Made by a program: the position numbers and the translations under genes
Source of the DNA: Elymus sibiricus
Taxonomy: Eukaryota > Streptophyta > Magnoliopsida > Poales > Poaceae
NCBI GenBank assembly: GCA_039707655.1
Contig: CM077676.1
Coordinates: forward strand, 381,118,114-381,182,113
Length of the DNA stretch: 64,000 nucleotides
Direction: 5' to 3'
In this document: positions 33,769-46,719 of the stretch, piece by piece
Position numbering within the stretch: position 1 is the first letter of the stretch
How the letters are laid out: each line of letters opens with the position of its first letter
Notes under the pieces: generated by a model
The model's database searches: none
Told to the model about the DNA's origin: nothing
The model's input: the letters and a program-made list of their open reading frames with translations, nothing else

Positions 33769-36505
33769 ATGAAGAATCTGAAAGACGCTAAGACCAAGAT
33801 CGTGCCCTCTAAGACGAGGGGAGGTAAGGAACTGCCATCTAGCTCCGCACTTGATTCACCTTCTGTTTTGAGTAGGCTTGCGACACCACCACTTGCTATT
33901 CATTCTAATATGTCGCAAGTAATTTATGATACTACTTCAGCTATAAATGATACTTATGATGATGCTAGTACTATGCTTGATAATACTGTGCCACTAGGTG
34001 AATTTCTAGATGAACAAATTGCCAAGGCCAAAGAAATTGAGAATGCTGAAACTGATAAAAATTATGATTCACCTATTATTCCTAGCTCTCCTACTAGAGT
34101 TGCAATGCCTAAGATACCCGATGGTTATGTTATAGATGGAGAAACAGCTAGAGATATTCTTGCTTGTAATGATAGAGATGATGTTAAGAAATTACTGGTT
34201 AAGCTATAGGAAAAGTCTATATATGATGGAGAAAATGAAATATGATCCTAAGTTTGCTACCTCTCCTATCTTTGTTACCGATAAGGATTATGAATTCTCT
34301 ATCGATCTTGAGTTAATTACTTTGGTTGAATCTGATCCTTTTCATGGTTATGAAATTGAAACTGTTGTGGCACACCTTACCAAATTAAATGATATAGCCA
34401 CCCTGTTTTCTCATGAGGAGAAAATTTGTTAATATTACATTCTTAAGTTGTTTCCTTTCTCATTAAAGGGTGATGCTAAGAAATGGTTTAATACTCTTGC
34501 TCCTGGTTGTGTGCGTAGTCCCCAGGATATGATATATTACTTCTCTGAAAAATATTTTCCTGCTCATAAGAAACAAGCTGCCTTACAGGAAATATTTAAC
34601 TTTGTGCAAATTGAAGAAGAGAATCTCCCTCAAGCTTGGGGGAGGCTTCTCCAATTACTTAATGCTTTGCCTGATCATCCTCTTAAGAGAAATGAAATAC
34701 TTGATATCTTTTATAATGGACTAACGGATGCTTCTAGGGACTACCTAGATAGTTGTGCTGGTTGTGTTTTTAGGGAACGAACTGTTGGACAGGCTGAAGG
34801 ACTATTGAATAATATATTAAAGAATGCTAATGATTGGACACTTCCTGAACCACCGCCCAAACCAACTTCAAAGAAGAGAGGTATTCTATTCCTCAGTCCT
34901 GAAGATATGCAAGAGGCAAAGAAATCTATGAAGGAAAAAGGTATTAAATCTGAAGATGTTAAGAATTTACCACCTATTGAAGAAATACATGGTCTTGACA
35001 CCCCGATACAGGTAGTAGAGGTAAACTCTCTTATTAGATTTGATGAAGGTGATATTCCGTATAATAAATCTGCTAGTCAATGCCTGTATGAGTTTGATAA
35101 TTACATCATTAAGCAAGACCACTTTAATATGTATGTTAGCAATCAATTAAAATGCAATGCTTTCATGATACATCGTTTGAGTGATTTGATGTTTAGAACT
35201 GCTAATGATGTTAAAGGCTTAAGTAAACATGCTTCTATGGTTCATACTCAGTTAGAACAGATTGCTAAGTCATAAAATGATTTGCTTAATGCAATGAATA
35301 ATAAAATAAATGATCGTGCTGTTAGAGTTGTTACTAGAGGAGGTAGAATGACTCAGGAGCCTCTGTATCCTGAAGGTCACCCTAAAAGAATTGAACAAGA
35401 TTCTCAAAGAATTAATATTGATGCACCTAGTCCATCTAAAAAGAAAAAGGAAAAGAAAAATGATAGGACTTTGCATGCTTCTATTGAACCTGAGATAGAA
35501 AAACCTTCTGAGAATCATAATGATGTTTCTATTTCTGATGCTGAGACACAATCTGGTAATGAACACCCACCTAATGATAATGATAATGAAGATGTTCATG
35601 ACGATGCTCAACCAGATAATGATGTGGAAATAGAACCTGCTGTTGATCTTGATAACCCACCTCCTAAGAATAAAAGATATGATAAAAGTGATTTCATTGC
35701 TAGAAAACATAGTAAGGAAAGAGAACCATGGGTTCAAAAACCTATGCCATTTCCTACAAAACCATCTAGAAATAAAGATGAGGAAGACTTTGAGCGCTTT
35801 GTTGAAATGCTTAGACCTGTCTTTTTGCGCACTCGTTTCACTGATATTTTGAAAATGCCTCCATATGCTAAATACATGAAAGATATTGTCACTAATAAAA
35901 GAAAGATACTTGAGGCTGAAATTTTCACCATGCTTGCAAATTATTCTTTTAAGGGTGGAGTACCTAAAAAGTTAGGAGATCCGGGAATACCTACTATACC
36001 ATGCTCCATTAAAAGAAGTTATGTTAAAACTGCTTTATGTGATTCAGGAGCCGGTGTTAGTGTTATGCCTTTCTCTTTGTATAGAAGACTTGATTTGAAT
36101 AAGTTGACACCTACTGAAATATCTTTGCAAATGGCTGATAAATCAACTGCTATACCTATTGGAATTTGCGAGGATGTGCCCATTGTTGTTGCAAATGTTA
36201 CTATCTTAACAGACTTTGTTATACTTGATATGCCCGAGGACGACAACATGTCGATTATCCTCGGAAGACCCTTTTTGAATACTGCAGGGGCTGTTATTGA
36301 TTGCAACAAAAGCAAAGTCACTTTTCATGTCAATGGTAATGAGCATGCGGTTTATTTTCCGAGGAAAAAAAATTTAGTGAATGGTATTAACTGTATTGAA
36401 AAGTTTCGACAAACACTATTGGAGGGTTTAAATTTCCTCTTCCTACCGTCAAAAAGAAATATGAAACACTTATTGTTGGGGAGATGCATATCCCTGTTGA
36501 GGTAA
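33769..36505 (+). pseudogene. gag-protease of element I, several breaks
   Basis: The ATG at 33769 starts MKNLKDAKTKIVPS. A stop at 34207 is followed by a shift into the frame used from about 34225. In-frame stops lie at 34430-34432 and 35273-35275, and the frame runs on to 36505. The gag domain is in 34440-34780 (LKGDAKKWFNTLAPG, YFPAHKK, LPQAWGRLLQLL). The protease active site CDSGAGVSVMPFSL is near 36040, and ILGRPFLNTAGAVID near 36260-36300. No reverse transcriptase follows. With three stops and a frameshift the protein cannot be made in one piece. Confidence 0.8.
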
Positions 36506-37298
36506 CCTAGTGCTATACAAAAGTTCTTCGGTTTCATGTTACGGCAATAGTTTGTTAATAAGACTTGATCAACCTTATTAATGGATTCTTTTTGAGGGGC
36601 ATGTGGTCGATGAATTTAGTAAGCGCAACTTTCTGTAACCATAGTTTGCTCTCTGTTATTTATAGTTTAATAAAGTAAAATGCCATGATTATCCTGTTTT
36701 CTGAATTATCCATGCAATAAAAAATGACCCAAAAATAAAAGTGCTCAGAATGTAATAAAATTTCAACATGATTTTTTATGGAATATTTAAGAATTTTTGG
36801 CACTGAAAACAACCTAGGCAGGTGCCCCTGTTGCTCACAAGGCAACAGGGCGCGACCCCCCCCCTGGGGGCGCGCCAAGATGCCTTGTGGGTCCCACAGG
36901 GATCCACTCACTTATCTCTTCAGCCCACTTCATCTCCTACCTCCAGAAAAAAAAATCTTTGTAGCTCTCTCCCTCGTGTTCTTGCTCCCAAACCTGAGAT
37001 TTTCGATCTCTTTGCTCGGAGCTCTGTTTTCGAAACTGTTTTGGCGGATTGCTCCTTGGTATGTGACTCTCCCATTGCTCCAATTAGTTTTTGCTTTAGT
37101 GGATTATATTCTGCATAAATTGCTGCTATTGGTGCTACTGAAAATGAGCTTGCATATGTTGAATTCTTTGAGTTCTAAGAAGTTTGAATGCTTGATATAG
37201 CCTCTAGGCACTTGTACGAGTAGTTGCTATCAATTTTGTGAAGTTTCGTTAACATCTTTTTGTGGTCCAAAAATTTTCTAAAATTTTCCCTTAGGAAA
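36506..37298 (+). other. spacer of element I with an LTR-like segment
   Basis: There is no gene here. The part at 36769-36905 (TTGCTCACAAGGCAACAGGG and GGCGCGCC blocks) closely matches the mid-part of I's own LTR at 32500-32620 and 42890-43010. 36906-37298 is a C/T-rich leader-like stretch before the ORF1-like ATG. Confidence 0.55.
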
Positions 37299-37559
37299 AT
37301 GAACCTCTTTAGGGGGAGTTCTTCAAGGAGGAGGTCTTCTGAAACATCATCGAGTGAAAGCCTGGCACGTCAATCGTATGTTGAACCAAGGGCAAGTTCG
37401 GTGAGAGGTGCCGAAGCAAAATCTTGTCGATGGCCGTGCAATGAGTTCATGATAGGTGCAGGCATTAAGGAAGAATTTGATCAATATATTCAGAACACCG
37501 AGCTCTCCGCCTTCATCGCAGATAAGCTTCCGCGGCACTATAACCGTACCCATTCATTC

Positions 37560-39140
37560 TGTAGGATCGAAAGTATGTCTAGAGGGGGGTGATTAGACTA
37601 TTTGACCAAATAAAACCTAACCTTTTCCCAGATTTTAATTGTGGGCAGATTTTAGCAATAGTACATGTCAAGCATCACCCTACACATGCAATTCTAAGAG
37701 TATAGCAGCGGAAAGTAAGCAATTGCATATGTATGTAAAGGAGGGGATCGGAGAATTCAAACGCAATGAAGACACGGTGGTTTTTGGCGTGGTTCCGATA
37801 GGTGGTGCTATCGTACGTCCACGTTGATGGAGACTTCAACCCACGAAGGGTAACGGCTACGCGAGTCCACGGAGGGCTCCACCCACGAAGGGTCCACGAA
37901 GAAGCAACCTTGTCTATTCCACCATGGCTTACGCCCACGAAGGACTAGCCTCACTCGGGGTAGATCTTCACGAAGTAGGCGATCTCCTTGCCCTTACAAA
38001 CTGCTTGGTTCAACTCCACATCAGGTTGGAGGCTCCCAAGTGACACCTAACCAATCTAGGAGACACCACTCTCCAAAAGGTAATAGACGGTGTGTTGTTG
38101 ATGAACTCCTTGCTCTTGTGCTTCAAATGATAGTCTTCCCAGCACTCAAACAACTCCTCACAGATTTGGCTATGGTGGAAGAAGGATTTGAGTGGAAAGC
38201 AACTTGGGAAAGGCTAGAGATCAAGGTTCAAATGGTAGGAATGGAATATCTTGATCTCAACACATGAGTAGGTGGTTCTCTCTCAGAAAATGTATGATGG
38301 AAGTGTAGGCACGTTCTGATGGCTCTCCTTGCTGAGAAGGAGGTGGTGGAAGGGGTACATATAGCCTCCACACAAAATCCAACCGTTACACACTTTTGAC
38401 CCAACTCGGCGGCACCGATTCAGAAGACTCGGTGGCACCGAACTGTGTAAAAGATATGAACGTTAGGCATTTCGGTGGGACCGATACGAACAACTCGGAT
38501 GGACCGAAGTGCAATGGCTAGGGCAATCCTCATCTCGGTGGCACCGATTGCATCAACTCGGTAGGACCGAAGTGAAGCAATAAGGCAACAGAGACTTGGC
38601 AAGCCATCTCGGTGAGACCGATTTGCATAACTCGGTGAGACCGAAGTGAATGCAAACGATTATAGAGAGTTGGCAAGGCCATCTCGGTGGGACCGAGATC
38701 CATTTTGGTGGATCCGATTTGTTAGGGTTTTGGCAGTGGCTAAGTCTTGGATGAACTCGGTGGGGCCGAATAGAGAATTTCGGTGGGGCCGAGTTGGAAT
38801 GTAGGTTTTGGACATATTTGGGATTGAGAGAGTGGTTGAGGGTTTAGGAACACTGTCACTAAGCACTTGAGCAAAAGGACCATTAAGCAACACCTCATCC
38901 CCTTTTAATAGTATTGGCTTTCCTATGGACTCAATGTGATCTTGGATCACTAAACCAAAAATGTAGAGTCTTGATCTTTTGCCAATCCTTGTCCTTAGCA
39001 TTTTGAGGGGTCCACGTCTCTAGTCCATGCCATGCCAATCATTGAACATCCTGAAATCTTAATCTTGAATGAAAATTAGTTCAATGAGATATATGTTGTT
39101 ATGAATTACCAAAACCACCAAGGGAGCAAATGTGCTTTCA
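37560..39140. mobile_element. solo LTR J with palindromic repeat array
   Basis: It starts TGTAGGATCGAAAG, ends TGTGCTTTCA and is 1581 bases long. It is flanked by CATTC (37555-37559 and 39141-39145). TG...CA ends with a 5-bp TSD fit an LTR, but I did not identify primer or polypurine sites, so orientation is open. It carries twelve TCGGTnnnACCGA-type palindromes at 38406-38792. Confidence 0.7.
38406..38792. repeat. six paired copies of a TCGGTnnnACCGA palindrome
   Basis: Thirteen-base near-palindromes start at 38406, 38429, 38472, 38495, 38535, 38558, 38609, 38632, 38683, 38705, 38757 and 38780. Starts within a pair are 22-23 apart, and successive pairs are 63-75 apart. The element is imperfect at some positions (for example TTGGTGGATCCGA at 38705). 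Confidence 0.8.
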
Positions 39141-39907
39141 CATTCACTCAAAAGTTTGTGTATCACTCTCGTAATTCTAGAGTTTTATTTCATCTCTATG
39201 ATAGATCCTATGCTATGTCTCTAGAAGAGTTTTGTGATTCATGCGAAATTCCATTTTGGGGTTTGCTTAATGAACCGCGGCAATCTGATTATGAAAGGTT
39301 CCTCAGTAGTCTTTGCAATGGTGAGGATAGGGGAGTTACGTAAGCTAGGATAAAAAGCATTCATTTTCCCTCTATTCGGTACTTTGCACTTTTTAATGGG
39401 AAATGCATGGTTGGTAAACAAGACTGTAGAACACTTTGTGCTCCCGACCTGAGCCTTATTCATGCTACCTTAACGGGTAACAAACATTATAATCTTGGGG
39501 CCATTGTTGCACGTAGGTTGCATCGCAACGCGGGCAATGGTGATTTATATGGAGGAATTTATGCCTCCCGCATAGCTGCAAGGCTAGGGGTCTCACCCAG
39601 GCCCAATGATCCTCTTTTACCTGATAGATACCTAAATTTTGAGACGATGCAGAGCCATGAGTTTATTAAGCACAACACTCACAGATATGACTATAACTTG
39701 ATATTCGATAAATATCGTTTTGTGTCTGTTATTTTGCCTGCTCCTGTCCTCTTTGATTTCTAGAGCTAACAGAGATATTTTCTTCATGAGAATGAGGTAC
39801 ACGAGTATAACACGGCAGTTGAGGCTACCCGTCTCGCCAAGGAGGCGGCACAGAACGCCTCCACGAGCTACCACTTCGATTATTATCCGGGACAGCCATG
39901 GCAGTAG

Positions 39908-41968
39908 ACCAAGTTAGGCCAAAAGCCTAAGCATGGGGGAGTACGTATTTCTCACCGACATTACATTCATGTTCGCACATTTATTCTAGTTGTCGGTGTT
40001 CATCCTTTTTCATTGTATATCCATGTTAGTTTTATTCTCACTTTCTTCTTGTGTGTTTGAAAAACTTCGAAAATCCAAAAATATTTCTCGCTTCTTTTCG
40101 GTTTTTCTTTCTCGCTAGTTAGTTCATAGTATTAAAAGAAAACCCAAAAAGATTTCTCATTTCTTCTTTCCTTGTTTGTTGGGAGTTCTCCCGTGTAAAT
40201 AGTTTTTCTCGCTTTTCGTTTTTCTTCTTTAATTTGCTTTCTTCCGAAAAACTAAAAACTCCAAAAATATTTTAGTGTGTTTCTCTGAATTTCTTTTCTT
40301 TTCATTGAGTCGTCGTAGGGAGAAGACCACGATGAAAATGTTGAGTGGCTCTCATGTGCTTTATGATTGATCTAACAAAGAGCCAATATTACCTTGTCTT
40401 CTCCCTTGAATAAAATGTTTGCAGATTCCAGTTTAATCCACGGCACCTTGCACTATTATTATTTTTACATCATTCGGTCATGCAGGTGAAAGGCAATAAT
40501 GACGATGATTTGATGAAGTGACTGTGGCAAGGAAAAGCTGGTATGAACTCTTGTTGTTTTTGTTTTTGTAAATATGTTTAACTCAGTATCCATGATTCAG
40601 CATATTATGCGTAAATATGTTTGTGATGATAATTAGAGATTATAGTTGCTCATGCCATGCTTAAGTAGCTAGGAGTGGATAATGATTTATCTTGGATGTC
40701 AACATGCATTAAAATGGTTATGATGTAGTATGTTAGTATGGTATCCTCCTCTGAATGTTTCAAGTGGCTTGACTTGGCACATGTTCACGCATGTAGTTGA
40801 TTCAAAACCAATGCAGCCTTCACGATATCTATGTTCAGGGTGTTTATATCCTACTCATGTTAGTATTCAATGTTAATTACTCTTAGTGCATGATTATAAC
40901 CGTTTTCGCTCTCTAGTTGGTCGCTTCTCAATCTATTTGCTAGCCTTCGCCTGTACTAAGCGGGAATACTGCTTGTGCATCCACAATCCTTAAACCAAAG
41001 TTGTTCCAGATGAGTCCACTATATCTACCTATATGCGGTATTAATCTGCCGTTCCAAGTAAATTTGCATGTGCCACCTCTAATCATTCAAATAAACATCT
41101 GTTTTGTGTGCCCGTACCGCTCATGGAGCGACAGGGGGCGGTCAGTATCTTCCATGCTAAGCGGGTTATTCTCATGATGAGTGTTTATTCACTTGTCATT
41201 GCATGAGAGAGGCTGGTATTTGGGATGCCCAGATAATCAAAATAAAGAAAAATATAATAAAACAAACTCCCCCAAAAATTTGATCGTTTGGAGGGCACCC
41301 GTGAATTCGGCTAGCCGTGGCTTGTGTTGGTATGGTGGAGGGGGAGTAAACTTTACCTTTCCGCTTGGGAACCGCCGATAATGTGTTTAGCATGAAAGAT
41401 ATTGAAAATCCTCGGTCGTAACGTTGACAGGAAAACTACACCTCTCAAAATTGTTTTTATCTCTGATTTAAGCTTCGAGCTCTGGCACCTCTGCAAATCT
41501 CTGCTTCCCTCTGCGAAGGGCATGTCTATTTACTTTTATGTTATTTACTTTTACTATTGAGTCATCACCTTCTCCTTTTAAGCACCAATCATGAGAGCAC
41601 TATTGTCATTCTTATGCATTGAGTATAGTTAATGTTGGGTGCGTCATGACTGGATCTCTTCTACCCTGAATTACAATGTTTAGTCGCTGCATTTATGTTT
41701 TGTGGTCTCAGAAAGGGCTAGTGAGATACCATGTTATCATATTATATCATGATTGTTTTGACAAATTGTTGGCATTTGAGATATGTTATTATTGCTCGCT
41801 AGTTGATTATGCCATTGATATGAGTAAATGTAGTTTCTAAGTGTTATAATTTGCATGGTTAGTTCATGATCTTTGCTGAAAACTTAGGTCTTATTTAAGC
41901 TTATATACGGATACAAGAACAAAAGAGTTCGTAAAAGTTTTTCTTTATCACTTTCAGTTTGTCAACTG
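39908..41968 (+). other. non-coding 3' domain of element I
   Basis: It has an internal polypurine-like copy TAAGCATGGGGGAG (39928-39941), 20 bases after the ORF1-like stop. T-rich sequence follows with no supported gene. Confidence 0.6.
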
Positions 41969-42663
41969 TCAAGATGGCAACGGGGACGAAACCCACTGGG
42001 TTTTGCCTGCCCAAACCCATCCCCACGAGAAAATCGCAAGCCCATCCCCGTCCCCGTCACCGTTCGCGGGGCTAGCTTTTTGCCCGTCCCCTAAACCCAT
42101 CGGGTTTTCTAAACCCACGGGGAAATCGGCATATTTAAGCAAACATAGTAGCAACACAGAATAGCATTTCAACAGCAAAAAGAGCATATTTCAGCAACAT
42201 AACTTGAGCAAATTTCAGCACAATACAATAGTACATGGTTCAGCAAGTACAAGGAGCATATTTCAGCAGCATAACTTGAGCAAAAAAAAGCAATAGCAAC
42301 AACTACAAGGAGCATATTTCAGCACAATACAATACCCCATTTGAGCAAGAAAGATAAGCATATTTCAGCGACAAACTGTAGCATATTTCAGCCATACATG
42401 GTTCAACAAGATGTCCAATTACACAAGTTCTGAAATAGAATTCATGGTTCACAGATGTCCAATACGCTTAGTGTAGTATTTTGACGGGGATGGCGGGTTT
42501 TGGGTTCGGGTATTGCTGAAACGGGTTTGAACCCGCGAAACATGTCGGGTTTTATACTTTACCCAGCAGCAGCCCCGCGGGGTTAAAAAGACGCCCATCC
42601 CCGTCCCCTAATAGGGTAAAAACCCGGGGGGACGCGGGTTTCGGGGCCCCATTGCCATCTTGA
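41969..42663. mobile_element. hAT-like MITE in element I
   Basis: Terminal inverted repeats TCAAGATGGCAA...TTGCCATCTTGA are flanked by the 8-bp duplication GTCAACTG (41961-41968 and 42664-42671). The TSD length is typical of hAT elements. The 695-base interior has GC-rich ends (GGGGACG / CCCGTCCCC repeats) and an AT-rich core of GCATATTTCAGCA repeats. There is no transposase. Confidence 0.85.
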
Positions 42664-42696
42664 GTCAACTGAATTGCTTGAGGACAAGCAATGAGT

Positions 42697-42711
42697 TAAG
42701 CTTGGGGGAGT
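42697..42711 (+). other. polypurine tract of element I
   Basis: TAAGCTTGGGGGAGT lies directly before the 3' LTR start TGATACGTC. Confidence 0.75.
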
Positions 42712-44108
42712 TGATACGTCTCCATCGTATCTACATTTCCAAACACTTTTGCTCTTGTTTTGGACTCTAATTTGCATGATTTGAATGGAACTAACCCGGA
42801 CTGACGCTGTTTTCAGCAGAACTACCATGGTGTTGTTTTTGTGCAGAAATCAAAATTCTCGGAATTGGACGAAACTGTTTGAAGATTTTTTATGGAATAT
42901 ATAAAAAATATTGGCGCAAGAATCAACTGGAGAGGGGGCTCCTATTGCTCACAAGGCAACAGGGCGCGACCCCCCCTAGAGGCGCGCCGGGATGCCTTGT
43001 GGGGCCCACAGAGGTCCTTCTGACCTAATTCCAACGCTATAAATTCTCTTTCCCCGAGAAAAAAAATAAGAGAAGAAGTTTCATCATGTTTTACGATACG
43101 GAGCCGCCACAACCTCCTGTTCTTCATCAGGAGGGCTGATCTGGAGTCTGTTCGGGGCTCCGGAGAGGGGGATTCGTCGCCATCATCATCATCAACCATC
43201 CTCCATCACCAATTTCATGATGCTCACCACCGGGTGTGAGTAATTTCTCCGTAGGCTTGCTGGACGGTGATGGGTTGGCTGAGATTTATCATGTAATCAA
43301 GTCAGCTTTGTTAGGGCTTGATCCCTAGTATCCACTATGTTCTGAGATTGATGTTGTTATGACATTGATATGCTTAATGCTTGTCACTAGGGCCCGAGTG
43401 CCATGATTTTAGATCTGAACCCTTTATGTTTTCATGAATATATTTGAGTTCTTGATCCTATCCGCTTGTCATATGCACTTGTTATTGTTCTAATCCGTAG
43501 GCCCCATAGTGACAATTGTTTGGGATACTCTCCGAGGATGACTATAATTCGAGGAGTTCATGTATTCACCATGTGTTAATGCTTTGTTCTGGTTCTCTAT
43601 TAAAAGGAGGCCTTAATATCCCTTAGTTGCCTTATGGACCCCGCTGCCACAGGAGGGTAGGACAAAAGATGTCATGCAAGTTCTTACTATAAGCACGTAT
43701 GACTATATACGGAATACATGCCTACATTATATTGATGAATTGGAGCTATTGTGTATCGCTCTAGGTGGTGACTGTTACATGATGAATGTCATCCAACATA
43801 ATTATCCATCACTGATCCAATGCCTACGCTTTTTGCGTATTGATCTTTGCTAAGTTACTTCCGTTGTTGCTGCTGTTACAATCACTACAAAACTGCTAGT
43901 GTTACTGTTTCTGTTACTATTGCTATTGTTACTACTGTGCTACTAAACACTTTGCTGCAGATATTTAGTTCTCCAGGTGTGGTTGAATTGACAACTCAAC
44001 TGCTAATACTCGCAAATATTCTTTGGCTCCCATTGTGTCGAATCAATAAATTTGGGTGAAATACTACCCTCGAAGACTGTCGCGATCCCCTATACTTGTG
44101 GGTTATCA
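42712..44108 (+). repeat. 3' LTR of element I
   Basis: This complete LTR of 1397 bases ends GGGTTATCA and pairs with 32323-33690. Confidence 0.85.
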
Positions 44109-44133
44109 CGAATACACAGCTCTCAATGAAAGC
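44109..44133 (-). other. primer binding site region of element G
   Basis: On the minus strand TTGGTGCTTTCATTGAGAGC follows the LTR end GACACTGACA. Only about 25 bases separate the LTR from the point where element I is inserted. Confidence 0.5.
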
Positions 44134-44611
44134 ACCAATGTCAGTGTCAAAACCGGCAGATCTCGGGTAGGGGGCCCGAGTTGTGAGATCGGATCGATGG
44201 GTAACAGGAGACGAGGGACGCGATGTTTTACCCAGGTACAGGCCCTCTTTGAGGAGGTAAAACCCTACGTCCTGCTCTTGCTTATATTATGGATGTCAAA
44301 GTACAGAGTTGATCTACCTCGAGATCGTAAGTTGTAGACTAAACCCTAGGGGTAATGGTGATGATGATGAATGTATCTCTACGGACTAAACCCTCCGGTT
44401 TATATAGGCACCAGGGGTATCTAGGGTTACACATGGTCGGTTATCATCTAGGGGTTACATGCCGAATCTGATAGATATACTTGGAGTACACGCCAAGTCC
44501 TTGGTGAAACCCGATATGCTCGTGCCACAGGTTAGAGGCTTCCGGAGTCCTTCCTCATTAACGGGCTGTCAGTCCGGCCCATGGACTGGACCGGCTAGGC
44601 CGGGACCCCCT
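44134..44611 (-). repeat. 5' LTR of element G, larger part
   Basis: It runs from TGTCAGTGTCAAAACCGG to GGGACCCCCT and resumes at 54412 after H. The native LTR is about 490 bases. CCCCT is duplicated on both sides of H. Confidence 0.75.
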
Positions 44612-46719
44612 TGTAGGGGAACACAGCAGAAAACAAAAAATTTCCGACCTACGCACCAGTCCAGGACCACTATGGAGACTGCATACAAGATTTGATCTTT
44701 TCGTTACCGACTCGTAGCGCAGCGGAAGTAGAGTCGATGACGATCGGTGGTGCAGATCCCCGCAGCTAGGATTTACAACCTCCCAACCGCGAGGATGTTC
44801 TCCCTTGTCTACCCGTCGGACAGCCCTCCGGGAGGCGGTCGGACGGTGTCGCGGACAGCCCTCCGGGAGGACCTTCGAAACTCAGACGGTCACTCGGACA
44901 GCCCTTCGGGAGGACCCTCGAAACTCGGACGATCACTCGGACAGCCCTTTAGGAGGCACTCTCGAACTAAGAGCGAAACTACGATCTCCATACAGAGTTG
45001 CACACATACGGTGTCATCTATCCGGCAGGGGTTCGCCGTCCAGAACTAGTTCCCACCGGAACCCAGACAGCCTTCCGGCTCTACGAAACTATTTCGCTAG
45101 GAGGGAAAGAGAAGCCAGAAATGTCATGGCATGTGTATGTGAGAAAGGAGTGAGTGTGGAGAGCACCTCTCCACCTCTATTTATAGGAAATCTCAAGGGG
45201 AAAAATACCCAAAAAACCCATCACATGGATCCTTCATAAGGGCATAAAAGGAAGGCAAGTGGAGCTCCATGGAGGAGCTCCACCATGGCCGGCCACCCCT
45301 AGCCCCCCCCCCCCAAAGGGGGTTCCTTGGTCCCCAAGCCCTTCTAGAAGCCTTTTGGTAAAAGCCCTAAAAGGTGCCTTTCCATAAAGTAACCAAAAAG
45401 CACTTTCACTATTCACGGAAACATTTTTCCGCGACCGTTAAATCCGAAAATATTTTTGTGGGTCTTAGAACAATTCCAGTACCCACTAAAATGATTTTGG
45501 ACGCGTTCCGAAACAATTCTGGATTAGTGATTTTCATCTGCGAAAAGCAAACAAAGCGGTTCCGGCAGCTCCGGAACATTTCTGGGTTTTTTCTCCGAAA
45601 AATTCCAGAAGTTCCCAGAACAATTCTAGCACCCTCCAAGAATTTCCAGGCGTGTGCCGAAACCAATTTGACTTAATGGTATACCCTGAAACAACTTTTC
45701 AGTTTTACCGAAACTATTCCGGTGTTCTCTCTCCGGAACTTTTCCGCTGTCTCCGAAACTTTTCCGGCGACTTTCTCTCAGACTCCCTGTCTAGTATTCA
45801 GCAGATAGATGACCCTTAAGCGTGTGACCCTATAGGTTCGGTGAAGTATAGACATGACCCGGAACACTTTCCGATCAATGATCAACATCGGAGCCGTGGA
45901 CACCCATATTGACCCCTATACCCACACGAATGAATATTCGAGTGAACCTCCAGTTGCCGTGTGCTATTCCTGTTGCTTCGTGATATGTTACAAATACCTG
46001 AGGTGAGAATCATCAGCATCCCCGTGGATCAACGCTTGTCCACAATGCCAGTTACCTCGTTATCGGTTTTGTTCTCTTTTCTCGTACCCGTGTTCCGGCA
46101 TCCCCGTGATCAAATCACATTGTGTCTGGCCAGACGATGATGGATACCGTAATACCGAGAGGGCCCAGAGATATCTCTCCATCGTCGGAGGAGCAAATCC
46201 CAATCTTGAGCTATCAAGTCCCTTGTCATACTTTCCCATGAACCCGTAAGCCACCGTAATAGCCACCCAGTTACGGATGACGTTTAACAAACCCCAAAGT
46301 TCATGAAGCAAGCATGAAGAAACTCGATACTCTCATGGTCTAAGGAATTATGCAAACATTAACTTTCTCTGTGTTATTAACCATTAACTTGTGATGAATG
46401 TATCTCATAGCATAACATCAGTTCGGGTCGATTCAACACAAGTGTTCTCCTAACATTGTGCCCTCAAAGTTGCCAGCATAGGCATGCCCATGATCAGGAA
46501 AACAGAACCATCATGCAACACTTGAGCCAGTCTTAGAGGCCAGACTAGGAATACATTTTACCGTTTATTATTCCACACGTGCATATGAGTCTTCCTCCAA
46601 GCCTCGTGGTTATCGCAGACTCGAGAACCATAGCAGTTATAGCATGGAACATAAACATAATTATGAACATGGAGATAAACAATAACATTTATTATTGCCT
46701 CTAGGGCATATCTCCTACA
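44612..46719 (-). repeat. 3' LTR of element H
   Basis: This LTR of 2108 bases is very similar to 52289-54406. Over the first 230 bases I count about ten substitutions and one 14-base indel. Confidence 0.85.

Larger units (their letters stand above)
37299..39907 (+). pseudogene. Athila ORF1-like gene of element I, split by solo LTR J
   Basis: The ATG at 37299 starts MNLFRGSSSRRRSSETSSSE. The frame is interrupted at 37560-39140 by J and resumes at 39146 in the same register. Downstream blocks FHLYDRSYAMSLEEFCDSCE, KHYNLGAIVARRLHRN, GGIYASRIAARLGV and SVILPAPVLFDF resemble the plant Athila ORF1 family. A TAA at about 39341 and a TAG at about 39761 break the frame. The tail (NEVHEYNTAVEATRLAKEA) reaches a stop at 39905-39907. 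The role of this protein in Athila elements is not established; it occupies the place of an env-like gene. Confidence 0.7.
32323..44108 (+). mobile_element. LTR retrotransposon I, Athila-like Gypsy, no reverse transcriptase
   Basis: The order is 5' LTR (32323-33690), primer site (33702-33720), gag-protease remnant (33769-36505), LTR-like internal segment (36769-36905), Athila ORF1-like gene (37299-39907), internal polypurine copy (39928-39941), 3' domain, polypurine tract (42697-42711) and 3' LTR (42712-44108). Flanks are TGAAT and CGAAT, a TSD with one mismatch. Solo LTR J and a hAT-like MITE are nested inside. The order resembles the Triticeae elements usually called Sabrina, but that name is from memory. 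Confidence 0.8.

Noticed and set aside
38406..38792. A CRISPR-like array.
   Set aside because: Units are short palindromes in alternating spacing, the spacers are related to one another, and the context is a plant LTR.
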